Shown: piece by piece, positions 18,900 to 27,219 of the stretch
How positions within the stretch are numbered: the first letter of the stretch is position 1
How the letters are laid out: every line of letters begins with the position of its first letter
Assembly: GCA_937863045.1 (NCBI GenBank)
Contig: CALMBU010000099.1
Location: 1-44,371, forward strand
DNA length: 44,371 nucleotides
Direction: 5' to 3'
Origin: an uncultured Polynucleobacter sp.
GTDB taxonomy: Bacteria > Pseudomonadota > Gammaproteobacteria > Burkholderiales > Burkholderiaceae
Program-made: the position numbers and the translations under genes
The notes under the pieces: generated by a model
Databases searched by the model: none
Seen by the model: only the letters and a program-made list of their open reading frames with translations
What the model was told of the DNA's origin: nothing

Positions 18900-21053
18900 A
18901 TGACGAACACGGTTCTTGCGGCATCTGATAGTCGTTTAAAAAGATTTAATCGAGCAAGCGTTGAGTTGCTGTCTTCGATGCGCTTTGCGATTGCTTTGCT
19001 GACCATCATTTCAATTGCCAGCATCATTGGAACGGTCATCAAGCAGGGCGAACCATACGCTAACTATGTGAACCAATTCGGCCCCTTCTGGGCAGAAATT
19101 TTCAATGGTCTAGGGTTATTTGCGGTTTATACGGCCTGGTGGTTCTTGCTGATTTTGGCATTCCTTGTGGTGTCAGTGTCGTTCTGCGTGTTCCGCAATG
19201 CTCCAAAGATGTTGGCTGAAGTTCGTGCCTGGAAAGAGCATGTTCAAGAGGGTGGATTGAGAGCGCTTCATCATCATTTTGAATTTTCAACCGGTAATCT
19301 GTCTCATGATGCGGCAGCATCAAAAATTGCCAATCAATTGGCAAAAGAAGGTTACTCAGTTAAGACCTTGGTCTCTGAAGACAGTTCTAGGGTGATGGCT
19401 AAAAAAGGCGCTGCCAGCAAGTGGGGTTACATCTTCGCTCACAGTGCGATTGTTTTGATTTGTTTGGGCGGCTTGCTCGATGGTGACTTGTTCACGCGCG
19501 GGCAAATTTGGTTTGGAGGGAAAAGCATTCTTCCTGAGAGCACCCAAGGAATGTTGATCTCTGATATTCCTAAAGAACATAAGTTAAGTGAAGCCAATCC
19601 GAGTTATCGAGCAAATATTTTTGTGCCTGAGGGCGGTACGAGTGCCACCGCTTTATTGAGCTCAACAAGTGGCAGCATCATTCAAGAATTACCATTTTCA
19701 ATTTCATTGAAAAAATTCCACGTCGAGTATTACAGCACTGGAATGCCAAAGTTATTCATGAGCGAAGTGCTCATCAAAGATTTGGATACAGGTAAAGAAA
19801 CAGAAGCAAAAATCAAAGTGAATGAGCCGATGATTCATCGTGGCGTTGCCATTTATCAGTCAAGCTTTGAGGATGGTGGCTCTAAATTAAAGTTGCGCGC
19901 CTACCCAATGCAGGGTGCTGCAAATTCTGTGCAATCAAGTTTTATCGTTAACGGAGACGTTGGTCAAAGCACCAAACTAAAGTCCAGTGACGGTACAAGA
20001 TACACCCTAGAGTTCAGTGGCTTTCGACCAACCAATGTGGAAAACATATCCAATGCGTCTGGCCAAACTGATGTCAGAGGAGTTGCCACGCAGGAATCAG
20101 ATGCGGGCTTGAAAAAGGTATTCAGTGATCGTTTGGGCTCTGCTGCCAAAACCAGTAAGCCAGTTGATTTAAAAAATGTGGGCCCATCTGTTCAATATAA
20201 GTTAAGAGATGAAGCAGGTCAGGCTCGCGAATACAGCAACTACATGCAGCCGCTGTTCATCGATGAGATGCCGATGTTCATGTTGGGTGTGAGACAAAGC
20301 TCCGCAGAAGAATTTAAATACTTGCGCGTGCCAGCAGATTCAAATTTGAGTTTGAATGAATGGCTAACCTTGAGAAGTCTGTTACAAGATCCAAGTGCGC
20401 GTCAACGTGCAGTTCAGCGATTCATTGCGACCGTCGCTCAGCAACAAAGTTTTGTTGGGGCGCCACAAATGCTGACTCAATTAAGAGAAAGTGCCACTAG
20501 ATCTATTGAGTTATTTTCTGGGTCGACTGCTTTTGCTGTTGATCAAGCAAAAGAAGCTGGTATCAAGCCAGGTGGTTTTGCTGCCTTAGGCTCATTCATT
20601 GATAAAGCTGTTCCAGAAGCTGATCAACAAAAAGCCGCTGAGGTGGTGTTAAAGGTATTGAATGGTGTTATTTGGGAGCTTTGGCAAGAAGCCAGAGCTC
20701 AGCTCAAATTACCTCCTGCTAAAAATGATATGGAAAGTCAGCGCTTTATCCAGGCTGCCACATCTGCTTTATCAGACGTTAATTTTTATCCCGCTCCCTT
20801 GGTCTTCAAGCTGGACTCATTCGAAGAGGTGAAAGCCAGCGTCTTTCAGGTCACCAGATCCCCTGGCAAGAACATGGTTTATCTAGGTTGTTTACTATTG
20901 ACCTTGGGTATTTTTGCAATGTTTTATTTGCCAGAGAGAAGAATCTGGGTCAGAAGTTTGGCTAATGGTAAGCAACTATTTGCGATGTCATCTTCAAGAA
21001 AAACATTGGATTTTGAAAAAGAGTTTGAAAAATATCAGAAAGATTTTCAATAA
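18900..21053 (+). CDS. ccsB: Cytochrome c biogenesis protein ResB/CcsB
   Basis: The 717-residue System II protein has transmembrane segments near residues 26-48, 77-100, 173-190 and 665-682, with a large periplasmic region between the last two. The start of the fold (SMRFAIALLTIISIASIIGT, then KQGEPYANYVNQFGPFWAEI) is typical of ResB. With CcsA it handles heme export and thioether attachment to CxxCH apocytochromes. The long periplasmic region of about 470 residues is usual in betaproteobacteria. Its stop overlaps the ccsA start by 1 nt (TAATG). Confidence 0.93.
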   Translation: MTNTVLAASDSRLKRFNRASVELLSSMRFAIALLTIISIASIIGTVIKQGEPYANYVNQFGPFWAEIFNGLGLFAVYTAWWFLLILAFLVVSVSFCVFRNAPKMLAEVRAWKEHVQEGGLRALHHHFEFSTGNLSHDAAASKIANQLAKEGYSVKTLVSEDSSRVMAKKGAASKWGYIFAHSAIVLICLGGLLDGDLFTRGQIWFGGKSILPESTQGMLISDIPKEHKLSEANPSYRANIFVPEGGTSATALLSSTSGSIIQELPFSISLKKFHVEYYSTGMPKLFMSEVLIKDLDTGKETEAKIKVNEPMIHRGVAIYQSSFEDGGSKLKLRAYPMQGAANSVQSSFIVNGDVGQSTKLKSSDGTRYTLEFSGFRPTNVENISNASGQTDVRGVATQESDAGLKKVFSDRLGSAAKTSKPVDLKNVGPSVQYKLRDEAGQAREYSNYMQPLFIDEMPMFMLGVRQSSAEEFKYLRVPADSNLSLNEWLTLRSLLQDPSARQRAVQRFIATVAQQQSFVGAPQMLTQLRESATRSIELFSGSTAFAVDQAKEAGIKPGGFAALGSFIDKAVPEADQQKAAEVVLKVLNGVIWELWQEARAQLKLPPAKNDMESQRFIQAATSALSDVNFYPAPLVFKLDSFEEVKASVFQVTRSPGKNMVYLGCLLLTLGIFAMFYLPERRIWVRSLANGKQLFAMSSSRKTLDFEKEFEKYQKDFQ

Positions 21054-22243
21054 TGGAAACTAAATACGTTAGTACGGTTCATGGTGGCTGGCTGCAAAAC
21101 CTGAAACAAGGTTTCGTGAATATTTTTAAAAGCTTGCGCTTGATGGATTACTTATTCGCCTTGGCTTTATTAGCAGGCGCCATCTTCGCCGAAGCTCGTT
21201 TTTATAATTTCATGGATAGCTATGAACAAATAATTTTATTTTGTTCAGTTCCATCACTGGCCATTTTGGGTTGGGCATGGAAGCCGTTAAGAACCTTGAT
21301 GATCGGTTCTACGATACTGACTTTCTTGGCAATCTACTTCTACCAAACACCAGAAGGTGGATCGCTTGCAAGAGCAGAGCAAGCCTTCTTTTTGAAGTAC
21401 ATGCTGTCTAGCCAGTCCGCCATTTTGTGGATGAGCGTGTTTTTCTCTTTCAGCACACTTTTCTATACCTTGAACTTATTTTTCCGCTCGCAAAATATGG
21501 GCACAACAGGTTCCAAGTTTTGTTGGGCAGCTGTTTATATCGGTTTAACAGGCATGTTAGTGCGATGGTATGAGTCCTATTTAATGGGCGCTGATATTGG
21601 CCATATACCTATTTCTAATTTGTATGAAGTATTCATTCTCTTCTGTTTGGTAACGGCCCTATTCCATTTGTATTACGAAGCCAAGTATCAATCGTTGGTG
21701 CTTGGGTCATTTGTTTTATGGATCATTGCCGCAGCGGTTGCGTTTATTCTTTGGTACAGCGTCACGCGTGATGCACATCAAATTCAACCACTGGTTCCAG
21801 CTTTGCAAAGCTGGTGGATGAAAATACACGTGCCGGCAAACTTTATTGGTTATGGCACATTTGCCATTGCGGCGATGTTGGGTATTGCCTATTTGCTCAA
21901 GGCAAAAAATATCATGGCGGATCGCTTGCCAAGCCTAGAGTTGCTAGATGATGTGATGTACAAAGCAATTGCTGTTGGCTTTGCATTCTTTACGATTGCA
22001 ACAATTCTTGGCGCCTTGTGGGCAGCAGAAGCTTGGGGTGGCTACTGGAGTTGGGATCCGAAAGAAACCTGGGCCCTGATTGTTTGGCTTAACTATGCAG
22101 CTTGGTTGCACATGCGTTTAATGAAGGGCTTAAGGGGCGTGGTCGCTGCTTGGTGGGCGATTGTGGGCCTTTTTGTCACGACCTTTGCGTTCATCGGCGT
22201 GAACATGTTCTTGTCAGGCTTGCACAGCTACGGATCACTTTAA
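21053..22243 (+). CDS. ccsA: Cytochrome c biogenesis protein CcsA/ResC
   Basis: The 396-residue polytopic protein has the tryptophan-rich WWD heme-binding motif (WGGYWSWDPKETW, 328-340) and the flanking histidines expected to ligate periplasmic heme (H259 in WMKIHVPAN, H391 in SGLHSYG). With CcsB it forms the System II heme export and cytochrome c synthetase. About eight hydrophobic segments are seen. It is translationally coupled to ccsB and ends in two successive hairpins, the second a T-tailed terminator. Confidence 0.95.
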   Translation: METKYVSTVHGGWLQNLKQGFVNIFKSLRLMDYLFALALLAGAIFAEARFYNFMDSYEQIILFCSVPSLAILGWAWKPLRTLMIGSTILTFLAIYFYQTPEGGSLARAEQAFFLKYMLSSQSAILWMSVFFSFSTLFYTLNLFFRSQNMGTTGSKFCWAAVYIGLTGMLVRWYESYLMGADIGHIPISNLYEVFILFCLVTALFHLYYEAKYQSLVLGSFVLWIIAAAVAFILWYSVTRDAHQIQPLVPALQSWWMKIHVPANFIGYGTFAIAAMLGIAYLLKAKNIMADRLPSLELLDDVMYKAIAVGFAFFTIATILGALWAAEAWGGYWSWDPKETWALIVWLNYAAWLHMRLMKGLRGVVAAWWAIVGLFVTTFAFIGVNMFLSGLHSYGSL

Positions 22244-22252
22244 TTAGAAACC

Positions 22253-22273
22253 ATTAAAGCTGAACGCTTTAAT
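22253..22273 (+). other. Hairpin downstream of ccsA
   Basis: ATTAAAGC (22253-22260) and GCTTTAAT (22266-22273) form a perfect 8-bp stem with a 5-nt loop. It has no T-run of its own and lies just before the terminator, so it may be a 3'-end stabiliser. Confidence 0.5.
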
Positions 22274-22278
22274 AGACG

Positions 22279-22316
22279 TGCCAAGTAGACCTCAATAGGG
22301 CTGCTTGGCATTTTTT
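22279..22316 (+). terminator. Intrinsic terminator after ccsA
   Basis: TGCCAAGTAG (22279-22288) pairs with CTGCTTGGCA (22301-22310) with one G-U pair, followed by T6 (22311-22316). The T-run overlaps the last codon region of lysA on the other strand. It serves the plus strand; read leftwards there is no U-rich tail for lysA. Confidence 0.85.
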
Positions 22317-23601
22317 AATTGGGCAATACTCTTTCGTTGGCAAAGAGGCTTTCAATTGATTCTCTTTCACGTATCAAATGAATCGTTGAGCCATCCACCA
22401 TGACTTCAGCGGCCCTGCCTCGGGTATTGTAATTTGAGCTCATGGTGAAGCCATAGGCTCCGGCAGATAAAATTGCCAAATGATCACCAGGCTGAACATT
22501 CAGTTCACGATCTCTTCCAAGCCAGTCGCCTGATTCGCAAATAGGCCCTACGACATCACAAGTCATGTTTGGAGCGCTTGATTGCTTCACCGGAACGATC
22601 GAGTGATAAGCCTCATACATGGCTGGGCGCATTAAATCATTCATGGCAGCATCAACAATGCAGAAGTTCTTTGTTTCGCCAGGCTTTAAGTATTCAACGG
22701 TGGTTAACAAAAGACCTGCATTGCCAACCAAAGATCGACCTGGTTCAAATAGCACCTCAAGGTGGCCATAACCTTTCGCCTCAATATGATTGAGCAGGGT
22801 GTTGGCAAAGTCAGTGATCGCTGGAGGGGTGTCGTTGGCGTAATTGATACCCAATCCACCGCCAATATCCAAGTGATGAACATTGATACCGTTATCAGCG
22901 AGTGATTTGATCAAATCAAGCACTCGATCTAAAGCATCTAAATAAGGGCTGATTTCTGTAATTTGCGAACCAATATGGCAATCAATGCCAACAATTTTGC
23001 AATTGGCCATCGATGCCGCTTCGCGATAAGTGTTGATCACTTCATCGTAGGCAATACCAAATTTATTGCCTTTCAAGCCCGTTGAAATATAAGGATGTGT
23101 TTTAGGATCCACATCTGGATTAACGCGCAAGGAAATCGGCGCAATAACTCCCAAGCTAGCAGCAACTTCATTCAATCTTGAGAGCTCAGGGATTGATTCA
23201 AGGTTAAAGCATTTAACCCCAGCTTTTAGAGCAGCAATCATTTCGGAGCGGCTTTTGCCTACCCCAGAAAAAACAATTTTTTTAGCTTGGCCACCGGCGG
23301 CTAGAACGCGGGCTAGTTCGCCAGCGCTCACAATGTCAAATCCAGCCCCTAGGCGTGCAAAAACATTCAAAATAGCTAAATTGCTATTTGCTTTCATCGC
23401 ATAGTGAACTTGTGCTCGACGCGCACCATTTTGTTTAAAGCAAGCCTTTTCATAAGCATTAAAAGCATCTGTCAGAGCTTTTCTGCTGTAAACATAAGTG
23501 GGAGTGCCAAATTTTTCGGCAATTTGAGACAGTGGTACATTTTCAGCAAACCATTCTTGATTGCTGACTGAAAAGCCATTTAAGCTTGGGACGGAATTCA
23601 T
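22315..23601 (-). CDS. lysA: Diaminopimelate decarboxylase
   Basis: The 428-residue PLP enzyme makes L-lysine from meso-diaminopimelate. The PLP lysine is K70 in HYAMKANSN, HLDIGGGLGINY is the glycine-rich phosphate-binding region, and GPICESGDWLG carries the active-site cysteine at the dimer interface. I place the start at the ATG at 23601, which overlaps the stop of the small lipoprotein gene (ATGA). A GTG eight codons earlier is open but lies within that gene. The lipoprotein-lysA pair divergent from cyaY is a familiar proteobacterial arrangement. Confidence 0.95.
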   Translation of the reverse strand: MNSVPSLNGFSVSNQEWFAENVPLSQIAEKFGTPTYVYSRKALTDAFNAYEKACFKQNGARRAQVHYAMKANSNLAILNVFARLGAGFDIVSAGELARVLAAGGQAKKIVFSGVGKSRSEMIAALKAGVKCFNLESIPELSRLNEVAASLGVIAPISLRVNPDVDPKTHPYISTGLKGNKFGIAYDEVINTYREAASMANCKIVGIDCHIGSQITEISPYLDALDRVLDLIKSLADNGINVHHLDIGGGLGINYANDTPPAITDFANTLLNHIEAKGYGHLEVLFEPGRSLVGNAGLLLTTVEYLKPGETKNFCIVDAAMNDLMRPAMYEAYHSIVPVKQSSAPNMTCDVVGPICESGDWLGRDRELNVQPGDHLAILSAGAYGFTMSSNYNTRGRAAEVMVDGSTIHLIRERESIESLFANERVLPN

Positions 23602-23765
23602 TTGGAAACTTTCGCAGGCGGCCACTGTTTGCCGGTGGGTTCTGCTTTTTCAGGTTGGGTCGGGGCCGGAGGTATGGTTGGTAGCGTAAGAGGGCCGCGT
23701 ATCCCGCATCCTAAGAGGGATATTGCTACACAAACAAGCCAAGTCCTAGATACAATAAAACGCAT
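23598..23765 (-). CDS. Small LptM/YifL-like lipoprotein
   Basis: This 55-residue gene is easily missed. It starts MRFIVSRTWLVCVAISLLGC and has a lipobox LLGC with the lipidated cysteine at position 20. GIRGPL follows, close to the CGLKGPL start of mature LptM (YifL) of E. coli, which helps LptD fold at the outer membrane. The mature part is short and proline-rich (PTIPPAPTQP). Its TGA overlaps the lysA ATG. Sequence, size and position before lysA and opposite cyaY agree. No Shine-Dalgarno is obvious. Confidence 0.85.
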   Translation of the reverse strand: MRFIVSRTWLVCVAISLLGCGIRGPLTLPTIPPAPTQPEKAEPTGKQWPPAKVSK

Positions 23766-23781
23766 ATGATTAAGTATATAA

Positions 23782-24186
23782 ATGATCTCTGACTATAGCA
23801 TGGCCAATATAAAAATGATGAACAAAAACATAGAAACATTAACAGACGCTGGTTTTTACGCAATTGCTGAAAAAACATTGAAAGCCATTGAGATTTCTTT
23901 GGAAGAAGCTTTTCAGGAATCTGATTTAGATCTTGATATCTCACGGCAAGGTGGCAATGTCGTCAACATTCAATTTGAAGATAAGAGTGTGATTGTTGTG
24001 AACACGCAGTCCCCACTTCAAGAAATTTGGGTTGCAGCCAAAGAGGGCGGCTTTCACTATAAATGGTCGGGCACACTTTCTGAGCCTCTTTGGTTAGATA
24101 CAAAGACGGGTGCCGAACTGTTCAGCGAATTAAGTCGACTTGCTAGTCAACAAGCTAAAACTAACTTGGTAGTTAAATTTCTTTAG
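23782..24186 (+). CDS. cyaY: Frataxin-like iron protein CyaY
   Basis: The product matches CyaY, which binds iron and tunes Fe-S cluster assembly by the IscS-IscU complex. The acidic first helix (ISLEEAFQESDLDLDI), SVIVVNTQSPLQEIWVAAKE and GGFHYKWSG are characteristic. The coordinates give the longest form, 134 residues. The family core begins near NIETLTDAGF, so the ATG at 23818 (122 residues) or 23800 is more likely the true start; none has a clear Shine-Dalgarno. It is divergent from the lipoprotein-lysA pair and convergent with mrcA, the stop codons 4 nt apart. Confidence 0.9.
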   Translation: MISDYSMANIKMMNKNIETLTDAGFYAIAEKTLKAIEISLEEAFQESDLDLDISRQGGNVVNIQFEDKSVIVVNTQSPLQEIWVAAKEGGFHYKWSGTLSEPLWLDTKTGAELFSELSRLASQQAKTNLVVKFL

Positions 24187-24201
24187 AGAGTTAATCTAAA
24201 G
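24181..24201. other. Inverted repeat across the cyaY and mrcA stop codons
   Basis: CTTTAGA (24181-24187) and TCTAAAG (24195-24201) are perfect 7-bp arms around a 7-nt loop that spans both stop codons. No T-run follows on either strand, so it is at best a weak bidirectional 3'-end structure. Confidence 0.4.
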
Positions 24202-26500
24202 TAGTTGTTCTGCCAAAGAATGGAACAAACGCAGGAATGGTCCAATCACCATCTTGTTGAACAACGCCAGCAGGAACTGGTCGCGTTGATTCAGGTACAC
24301 CGTTAAGAGCTGTTTTCATATACCTGATCCACATTGGTAATGCTAAGCCGCCACCAGTCTCGCGATCGCCCAAGCTTTTGGGTTTATCAAAGCCCATCCA
24401 TGCAACTGCGACCACATCTGAGTGATAACCTGCAAACCAAGCATCCATCGAATCGTTGGTTGTACCAGTTTTACCAGCAATATCAGATCTTCCTAGGGCG
24501 GATCTGGCTGAGGCAGCTGTTCCAGTTTTAGTCACTTCTTGAAGCAAGCTATCCATCACAAACGCTGTGCGCGCATCCAATGCTCGTAAATTAGGGTCAC
24601 CAGCTTTTTGAGGTGTTGCTTCAAAAAGCACATTTCCCTTGGCATCAATCACTTTACTGATCAAGTAAGGTTCAACGCGATAGCCACCGTTGGCAAACAC
24701 ACCATAACCTGTAGCGATTTGAAGCGGGGTTACTGAGCCAGCTCCCAAGGCCATCGTCAAGTAGGGCGGATGTTTTTCTGCTTCAAAGCCGAAGCGTTGA
24801 ATAAAATCCTGCGCGTAACGTGGCCCAATTTTTCTGATGACTCTCACGGATGCCAAGTTTTTAGATTTTGCTAGAGCAACCCGAATTTTCATTTGACCTT
24901 CAAACTTGCCGTCATAGTTTTTAGGGCTCCACATTTGACTGCCTGTTTCTAGTGCGCTGATAGAAAGCGGAGCGTCATTCACGAGCGTGTTTGGCATGAT
25001 GCCTTTTTCAAGAGCAGCAGCATAGATGAACGGTTTGAATGACGAACCTGGTTGACGCTGGGCTTGAGATACTCGATTGTATTTATTTCTGTTGAAATCA
25101 AAGCCACCAACCAGAGCTCGAATGCCGCCACTGTTCGTATCCAAAGACACAAACGCGGCTTCAACTCGAGGCATTTGCGCCAGAACCCAGCGACCCTCTG
25201 ATGGCAATACCCGAATAATGGCGCCAGGTTTGATTTGTTGCTTTGGTTGAGCTTTATCCGATAGTGCAACAGTGCCAAGCTTTAGATCGTCGCCTTTAAT
25301 CGTGACGGTGTCACCAGTGGCAATCACTGCTTGAATTTCTTTTGGGTTGACTGCAATCACCACACCCGCCAACAAATCATCACTGCTTGGATGATCACTT
25401 AAGGCATTGTCAATGGCTCTTTGTCTGGCAGTTAAATCTTCGGGTAGTTTGATGTAGCCCTCGGGCCCTCTGTACTTGTTACGTAGCTCATAATCCATGA
25501 TGCCTTTTCGAACGGCAGAGTAGGCGGCATCTTGTTCAGCCTTCTTGATGGTGGTGATAACCGTCATACCTTGTGTGTAGATGCCATCACCATATTCACT
25601 GATCAGTAACTGACGAACCATTTCGGTAGCAAAGTCAGCCTTGGTTGTGAACTCTCGACCAACCCCACGAATATGAAGAGTTTCGGTCATGGCAGATTGA
25701 TATTGGCTTGGAGTGATCATTTTTAAATCACGCATTCTTTGCAAGATATACTCTTGACGAATTTTTGCGCGACGATAATTCACAACCGGGTTGTAAGCAG
25801 AAGGAGCTTTAGGTAAGCCAGCCAGCATGGCTGCTTCAGCAATTGAAATGCGTTGAATATCTTTGCCGAAATAAATCTGTGCGGCACTGCCAAATCCATA
25901 AGCCCTCTGCCCCAAATAAATTTGGTTCATATACAACTCAAGAATTTGTTCTTTTGATAGGTTGGATTCTATTTTCCAGGCTAACAAAACTTCATAAATT
26001 TTTCGGGTGAATGATTTTTCATTGGTTAAGAAAAAATTCCTGGCCACTTGCATGGTGATGGTTGATGCACCTTGCGCTAGTCTGCCTCGTAAATTGGCAA
26101 GGGTGGCTCTTAAGACGCCCCAGTAATCAACCCCACCATGTGTGTAAAAACGTTCATCTTCAATCGCAACAACTGCATTTTTAAGGTAGCTTGGAATTTC
26201 TTCGATTGCAATGATATTTCTGCGCTCTTCACCAAACTCACCAATCAATGCATTGTCAGCTGTGTAAATGCGCAGAGGAACTTTAGGGTTGTAGTCGGTG
26301 ATGGTGTCTAGATCGGGTAGGTTGGGCTTAGCAACCACCAGCGCATAAACAATCACCAGGCCTAATAGGATAAGGCCAGCGCTTCCCAAGAAAATTCCCC
26401 AACGGATCAAATACTGCTGCCAATTGCGTTGTGGTTTTCTAGATTGGGCACCCCCGCCTAAGCGTGATGGTGGTCTTACGGGCTTGCGAGATTCACTCAT
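24191..26500 (-). CDS. mrcA: Penicillin-binding protein 1A (bifunctional transglycosylase and transpeptidase)
   Basis: The 769-residue class A PBP polymerises and crosslinks peptidoglycan. After a basic cytoplasmic tail and a transmembrane helix (about 33-56) comes the GT51 domain with catalytic E114 in AIEDERFYTHGGVD. The transpeptidase domain has SxxK at S486-K489 (PGSSFKPF), SxN at S546-N548 (SKN) and KTGTT at 677-681. Length is within the family range. Its ATG lies close to an intrinsic terminator that reads towards the gene. The gene upstream is divergent and belongs to a secretin module, the usual neighbour of ponA/mrcA in proteobacteria. Confidence 0.95.
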   Translation of the reverse strand: MSESRKPVRPPSRLGGGAQSRKPQRNWQQYLIRWGIFLGSAGLILLGLVIVYALVVAKPNLPDLDTITDYNPKVPLRIYTADNALIGEFGEERRNIIAIEEIPSYLKNAVVAIEDERFYTHGGVDYWGVLRATLANLRGRLAQGASTITMQVARNFFLTNEKSFTRKIYEVLLAWKIESNLSKEQILELYMNQIYLGQRAYGFGSAAQIYFGKDIQRISIAEAAMLAGLPKAPSAYNPVVNYRRAKIRQEYILQRMRDLKMITPSQYQSAMTETLHIRGVGREFTTKADFATEMVRQLLISEYGDGIYTQGMTVITTIKKAEQDAAYSAVRKGIMDYELRNKYRGPEGYIKLPEDLTARQRAIDNALSDHPSSDDLLAGVVIAVNPKEIQAVIATGDTVTIKGDDLKLGTVALSDKAQPKQQIKPGAIIRVLPSEGRWVLAQMPRVEAAFVSLDTNSGGIRALVGGFDFNRNKYNRVSQAQRQPGSSFKPFIYAAALEKGIMPNTLVNDAPLSISALETGSQMWSPKNYDGKFEGQMKIRVALAKSKNLASVRVIRKIGPRYAQDFIQRFGFEAEKHPPYLTMALGAGSVTPLQIATGYGVFANGGYRVEPYLISKVIDAKGNVLFEATPQKAGDPNLRALDARTAFVMDSLLQEVTKTGTAASARSALGRSDIAGKTGTTNDSMDAWFAGYHSDVVAVAWMGFDKPKSLGDRETGGGLALPMWIRYMKTALNGVPESTRPVPAGVVQQDGDWTIPAFVPFFGRTTTLD

Positions 26501-26537
26501 GCCTTGATTATAGAGATAGCTTGAAAGTAGGGGTATG

Positions 26538-26561
26538 AAAAAAAGTCAGGGAAACCCTGAC
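26538..26561 (-). terminator. Leftward-facing intrinsic terminator upstream of mrcA
   Basis: On the minus strand GTCAGGG-TTT-CCCTGAC is followed by seven T residues (A7 at 26538-26544 on the plus strand). It is a textbook terminator shape, but it points at mrcA and ends 38 nt before its ATG. Either it shields mrcA from leftward transcription out of the secretin genes, or it is an attenuator in the mrcA leader. Confidence 0.7.
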
Positions 26562-26586
26562 AGAAATTTCCGATTTTCCTGACAAG

Positions 26587-26607
26587 AAATCAGCATTTTG
26601 CTGATTT
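26587..26607. other. Inverted repeat in the mrcA / secretin-module spacer
   Basis: AAATCAGC (26587-26594) and GCTGATTT (26600-26607) form a perfect 8-bp palindrome with a 5-nt centre, 33 nt before the ATG of the divergent gene. It could be an operator or an RNA hairpin in its leader. I recognise no specific regulator site. Confidence 0.5.
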
Positions 26608-26639
26608 ATGAAGATGTCTTCGATCTAGATAATCTTTGA

Positions 26640-27218
26640 ATGATCAAACGCTCCTTCACTTCAGACTCTTATGACCAAGCTTTTTCTGAACAAGCGATAA
26701 AAACACCCTCATTTTCTCCGGAATTACTTAAAAAAATGAATGGTGAGCAAGTGCGAATCCTTTTCTCAAAACACAAGGCCTTGGTGCTGAGCTTTATCAA
26801 TTTGATGGGGATGCTTGCCTTCCTAGTTTTTATGATGATCCAGCTTCAGGAGCTTCATCGGCAAATCGACGAGGGGCAAGGCAAGGTTTCCAAATTAGAA
26901 GCTTCAATCAAGGCCATTCAGGAATCCTTAGAGAGAGGCGCGGAGTCGTTATCACCCGTGCATGAATCAAAATTTGGCTCCCAGTCTCAAGCCCAGCATG
27001 AGTCTGATTTGTTGATCAATGATTGGAACATTCAATACTTGGGCTTGGTTCAAGCGGGACATTCATTCAAGGCCCTGCTGGAGGTTGACGAAGTCGCGGG
27101 CTTTTTTAGCAAAGGGCAAATGGTCGAGGGGCGTTGGCTGATCAAATCATTTGACCATTCTCAAATGATCTTGGAGTCAATCAAGGGTCAGCAAATAACC
27201 ATTCCTTTGGAGAAATGA
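26640..27218 (+). CDS. Membrane-anchored PilP/GspC-like protein
   Basis: The 192-residue protein has a cytoplasmic N-terminus of about 47 residues, one transmembrane helix (about 48-68), a probable coiled coil (69-98), a polar linker, and a C-terminal beta-rich segment (about 128-190, beginning WNIQYLGLVQAGHSFKALLE) that resembles the secretin-binding domain of PilP and GspC. It lacks the lipobox of true PilP; its topology is that of GspC or of PilN/PilO. It lies 1 nt before a secretin gene and likely couples that secretin to the inner membrane. The family assignment is by pattern only. pilM, pilN and pilO are absent. Confidence 0.55.
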   Translation: MIKRSFTSDSYDQAFSEQAIKTPSFSPELLKKMNGEQVRILFSKHKALVLSFINLMGMLAFLVFMMIQLQELHRQIDEGQGKVSKLEASIKAIQESLERGAESLSPVHESKFGSQSQAQHESDLLINDWNIQYLGLVQAGHSFKALLEVDEVAGFFSKGQMVEGRWLIKSFDHSQMILESIKGQQITIPLEK

Positions 27219-27219
27219 G

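Noticed and set aside
23602-23625. GTG start for lysA eight codons upstream
   Set aside because: It lies within the lipoprotein gene; the ATG at 23601 overlaps that gene's stop in the usual coupled fashion.
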